DNA from: Collybiopsis luxurians FD-317 M1
Taxonomy: Eukaryota; Basidiomycota; Agaricomycetes; Agaricales; Omphalotaceae
Direction: 5' to 3'
Assembly: GCA_000827265.1 (NCBI GenBank)
Contig: KN834750.1
Span: forward strand, 1,155,297-1,219,296
Length of the DNA: 64,000 nt
Shown here: piece by piece, positions 61,779-64,000 of the stretch
How positions within the stretch are numbered: position 1 is the stretch's first letter
Layout of the letters: every line of letters begins with the position of its first letter
Translations under genes and position numbers: made by a program
The notes under the pieces: model-generated
Databases searched by the model: none
What the model saw: only the letters and a program-made list of their open reading frames with translations
What the model was told of the DNA's origin: nothing

Positions 61779-63460
61779 ATGGCGGAACCAACCAAACAAG
61801 AAACTGAAAATGTTTTCAAAGTTCTGAAGGCTCAAAAGGCTAACAAAGTATCTATCAAACTTCATCGATAATCTTTGTAACTAGCACTAATGTTTCCCAA
61901 TAGACCTGCTTTGACTGCAATGCCCGAAATCCGACATGGTCAAGTGTAACTTTTGGCGTGTACATTTGCTTAGATTGCTCCAGTATCCATCGAAACATGG
62001 GTGTGCATATCTCCTTCGTACGGTGCGTGATGCGCATGTAGATCTCTTTTTGCCAAGACTTGACGTTTGCTCGACGGATAGTTCCACGAATCTCGACTCA
62101 TGGCAGCTCGCACAGCTGCGGAACATGAAAGTTGGAGGAAATCAATCTGCAGCTGATTTTTTTACCAAACACGGTGGCCAGTCGCTACTGGTCGATGCCG
62201 ATACGAAGAAGAAGTATTCCAGCCGTATTGCTGAACTTTACAAAGAAGAACTGGCAAAGCGAGTTAGAGAAGATGTCGCAAAGTATGTACTAATCGGTCA
62301 TACAATCTGCCGGAGAATCTCATTTGAATAGCTTTCCAACGGGAATTTTTGTGGATGGTGCCGAGACTTCCTCAGCCCCGAAGGAGACTGTCGAAGAAGA
62401 CTTTTTCGAATCGTGGTCAAAACCTTCGACACCAAAAGCGTCAGCCCCGTCTACTCCTAGAATCTCTACACCTCCGATAGTTGGACGTACTCCCTCCCCT
62501 GCCGCTACCTCATCATCTTCTCCAGCCGCAACCGCGACCCCAGCCACATCGGTTCCACGTACGACCACCTCTTCAGCAGCCGCACGTTCCAGTAAACTAG
62601 GCGCGACGCGACTCAACTCGGCAACAAGCGTCGGCTCTGGACCGAAAAAATCCAAGCTTGGGTTGGGTGCTTCAAAGGCCGCTAAACCCATTGATTTCGA
62701 AGAGGCGGAACGGAAAGCCCGCGAGGAGGCTGAACGTATCAAACAACTGGGTTATGACCGCCAGCGGGAAGAAGAAGAAGAAAAAGCGCGAAAAGAGACT
62801 GAGGCGAAGCTGGCAGCCTTGGAAATTGGAAACAAAGCCTCCTCCACCTCCAATGGTCCTGCGAAGAAAGTAGAGACTCCTCAATCTGCAACATTCCCTA
62901 GACTTGGTTTTGGTGCGATCCCCGGTAAGGGTGCTGCAGCTGTCGTGCAACCTGCAAGATCCATGTGCGTGAAATTAGTGCTACCCTTCTTCGAACGTTA
63001 ATATAATCGCTACAGCTCCTCAAACGTCGCGGACGACTCTCCCACGACAGCTCGCGACAAGTTCGGCAACCAAAAAGCCATTTCATCAGATATGTTCTTC
63101 GGTCGAAATGCATATGACCCTCAGGCTGTAACAGAAGCTCAGACGCGACTCCAGTCGTTCCAGGGTGCCTCGTCCATTTCATCTAACCAGTACTTTGGCC
63201 GGGATGAAGAAGAAGAGGCTACAATGGTTCGAAATAACAGCGAGTCTGTCCTCGGAGATGGGAGCCTGGCTAATCTGGAGTTTGCGGCCCGGGATGCGAT
63301 TTCTCGAGTTATGGCCAATCCGGATGTACAGAGTGTCGGAGAAAGTATTCGGAATGGAGCTTTGAAGGTAAAGAGATTTTTTTGCCATCGCCTTGGTTTC
63401 TTTACTTAATGCTGGTGTATCTAGCTATCCGATTATCTAGCTCAGATGTCGGAGCATTAG
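61779..63460 (+). CDS. Glo3-type ArfGAP (ARFGAP2/3 family)
   Basis: This is an Arf GTPase-activating protein for COPI vesicle traffic. The start is ATG at 61779 ([20 protein letters not shown]). The zinc finger is [20 protein letters not shown] then CLDC (C-x2-C-x16-C-x2-C). It is followed by [20 protein letters not shown], which includes the Arg used in catalysis, and by [20 protein letters not shown] and FFTKHG. After a Ser/Pro-rich middle and a basic-acidic coiled segment ([20 protein letters not shown]), the C-terminus has [20 protein letters not shown] and [20 protein letters not shown], matching the Glo3 motif region. The stop is TAG at 63458-63460 after a 57-nt intron. A second in-phase terminal exon lies further downstream (63729-63815). 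Confidence 0.9.
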
Positions 63461-64000
63461 CTTCGGTTATCCTGCATTAACTGGACTTATTTTCGGATTT
63501 TCCAATGGCATGAGGGTCAAAATGACTGCTGTTCCCTAGATCGTCACTGACTGGATAGTCTAATGATAGCGACTACTTCACTCAGATGTCGGATCATTCG
63601 ATCCGTCCCTTTTTTCATAACCTTTTGTCCTGAGGCACACAGTCTATATACATTTCTGCCGTTTATGTGTGGTGATTTAATATGGAACCGTTTTCATGTC
63701 CTTATTTATACTAATGGTCATTATATAGAGTGAGATCAGAAACAAGTTGGAAGCATCATTACAGTCGTTGACGGATTGGATGCTGGGAGACGACGTCCTG
63801 CGAGCTTTCGACTAATTCGGATTCGTCGTAGTTCCAAGTGCAGTCGGCTCTTCGCCCGGAAAAGCTTATTAAGATTCCTTCTCGGGTGACTTAAAATTTT
63901 TTTCTAGCTGAGAAGTTTAATCTCTTCGCCTAGCAGCTGAAGGCGGGTACGCAGAAACACCAAACGCATCCGTTATTCGTGCGGACGAGCATGGATTGGG
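63461..64000. other. 3' region of the ArfGAP gene with an alternative terminal exon
   Basis: Positions 63729-63815 (tatatag acceptor) encode SEIRNKLEASLQSLTDWMLG and then DDVLRAFD with a stop, in phase with the donor at 63368. An 18-nt near-repeat (CTCAGATGTCGGA.CATT) occurs at 63441 and 63581. No further gene was seen up to the window edge. Confidence 0.4.

Overview
This is a nuclear contig from a filamentous fungus, most likely an agaricomycete (mushroom-forming basidiomycete). The genes carry many short introns of about 50-65 nt with GT...AG ends. The gene content also fits: an AA9 lytic polysaccharide monooxygenase, a GH16 glucanase, a DUF6533 seven-helix protein, a MYND-finger protein, and conserved fungal housekeeping genes. 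No tRNA, rRNA, CRISPR array or bacterial feature was seen. Exon boundaries were read by eye from splice signals and family conservation, so each CDS entry gives the whole genomic span including introns.

Layout. 0-2 kb: 5' part of Baeyer-Villiger monooxygenase (BVMO) copy 1, running off the left edge. 2-7 kb: a FIST-domain protein convergent with THO complex subunit THOC1/Hpr1. 7-16.5 kb: a sparse region with an alpha/beta-hydrolase, a 29-codon candidate gene, a quinone oxidoreductase and a two-domain secreted protein. 17-21 kb: a single-pass membrane protein and a GH16 glucanase with a 423-bp MITE in one intron. 21-35 kb: BVMO copy 2, an L1-domain ribosome-biogenesis protein, a zinc alcohol dehydrogenase, an M64 peptidase, an AtuA-like (DUF1446) protein, a decayed segment and BVMO copy 3. 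35-47 kb: a CaaX-terminated disordered protein, a MYND protein and a Cdc7/SepH-type kinase. 47-64 kb: DUF6533 protein, anoctamin, AA9 LPMO, a fungal protein often labelled 'geranylgeranyl pyrophosphate synthetase', a UBA-containing E2, a GNAT acetyltransferase and a Glo3-type ArfGAP.

How they may work together. Three BVMO paralogues share a 16-bp promoter box. They lie within 35 kb of an alcohol dehydrogenase, a quinone oxidoreductase, an alpha/beta-hydrolase and an AtuA homologue. This parts list (alcohol to ketone to ester to acid plus alcohol) would suit catabolism of a ketone or terpenoid, but the idea rests on gene neighbourhood only. The rest are housekeeping genes, several with AGCGC-type dyads just upstream of their start codons.
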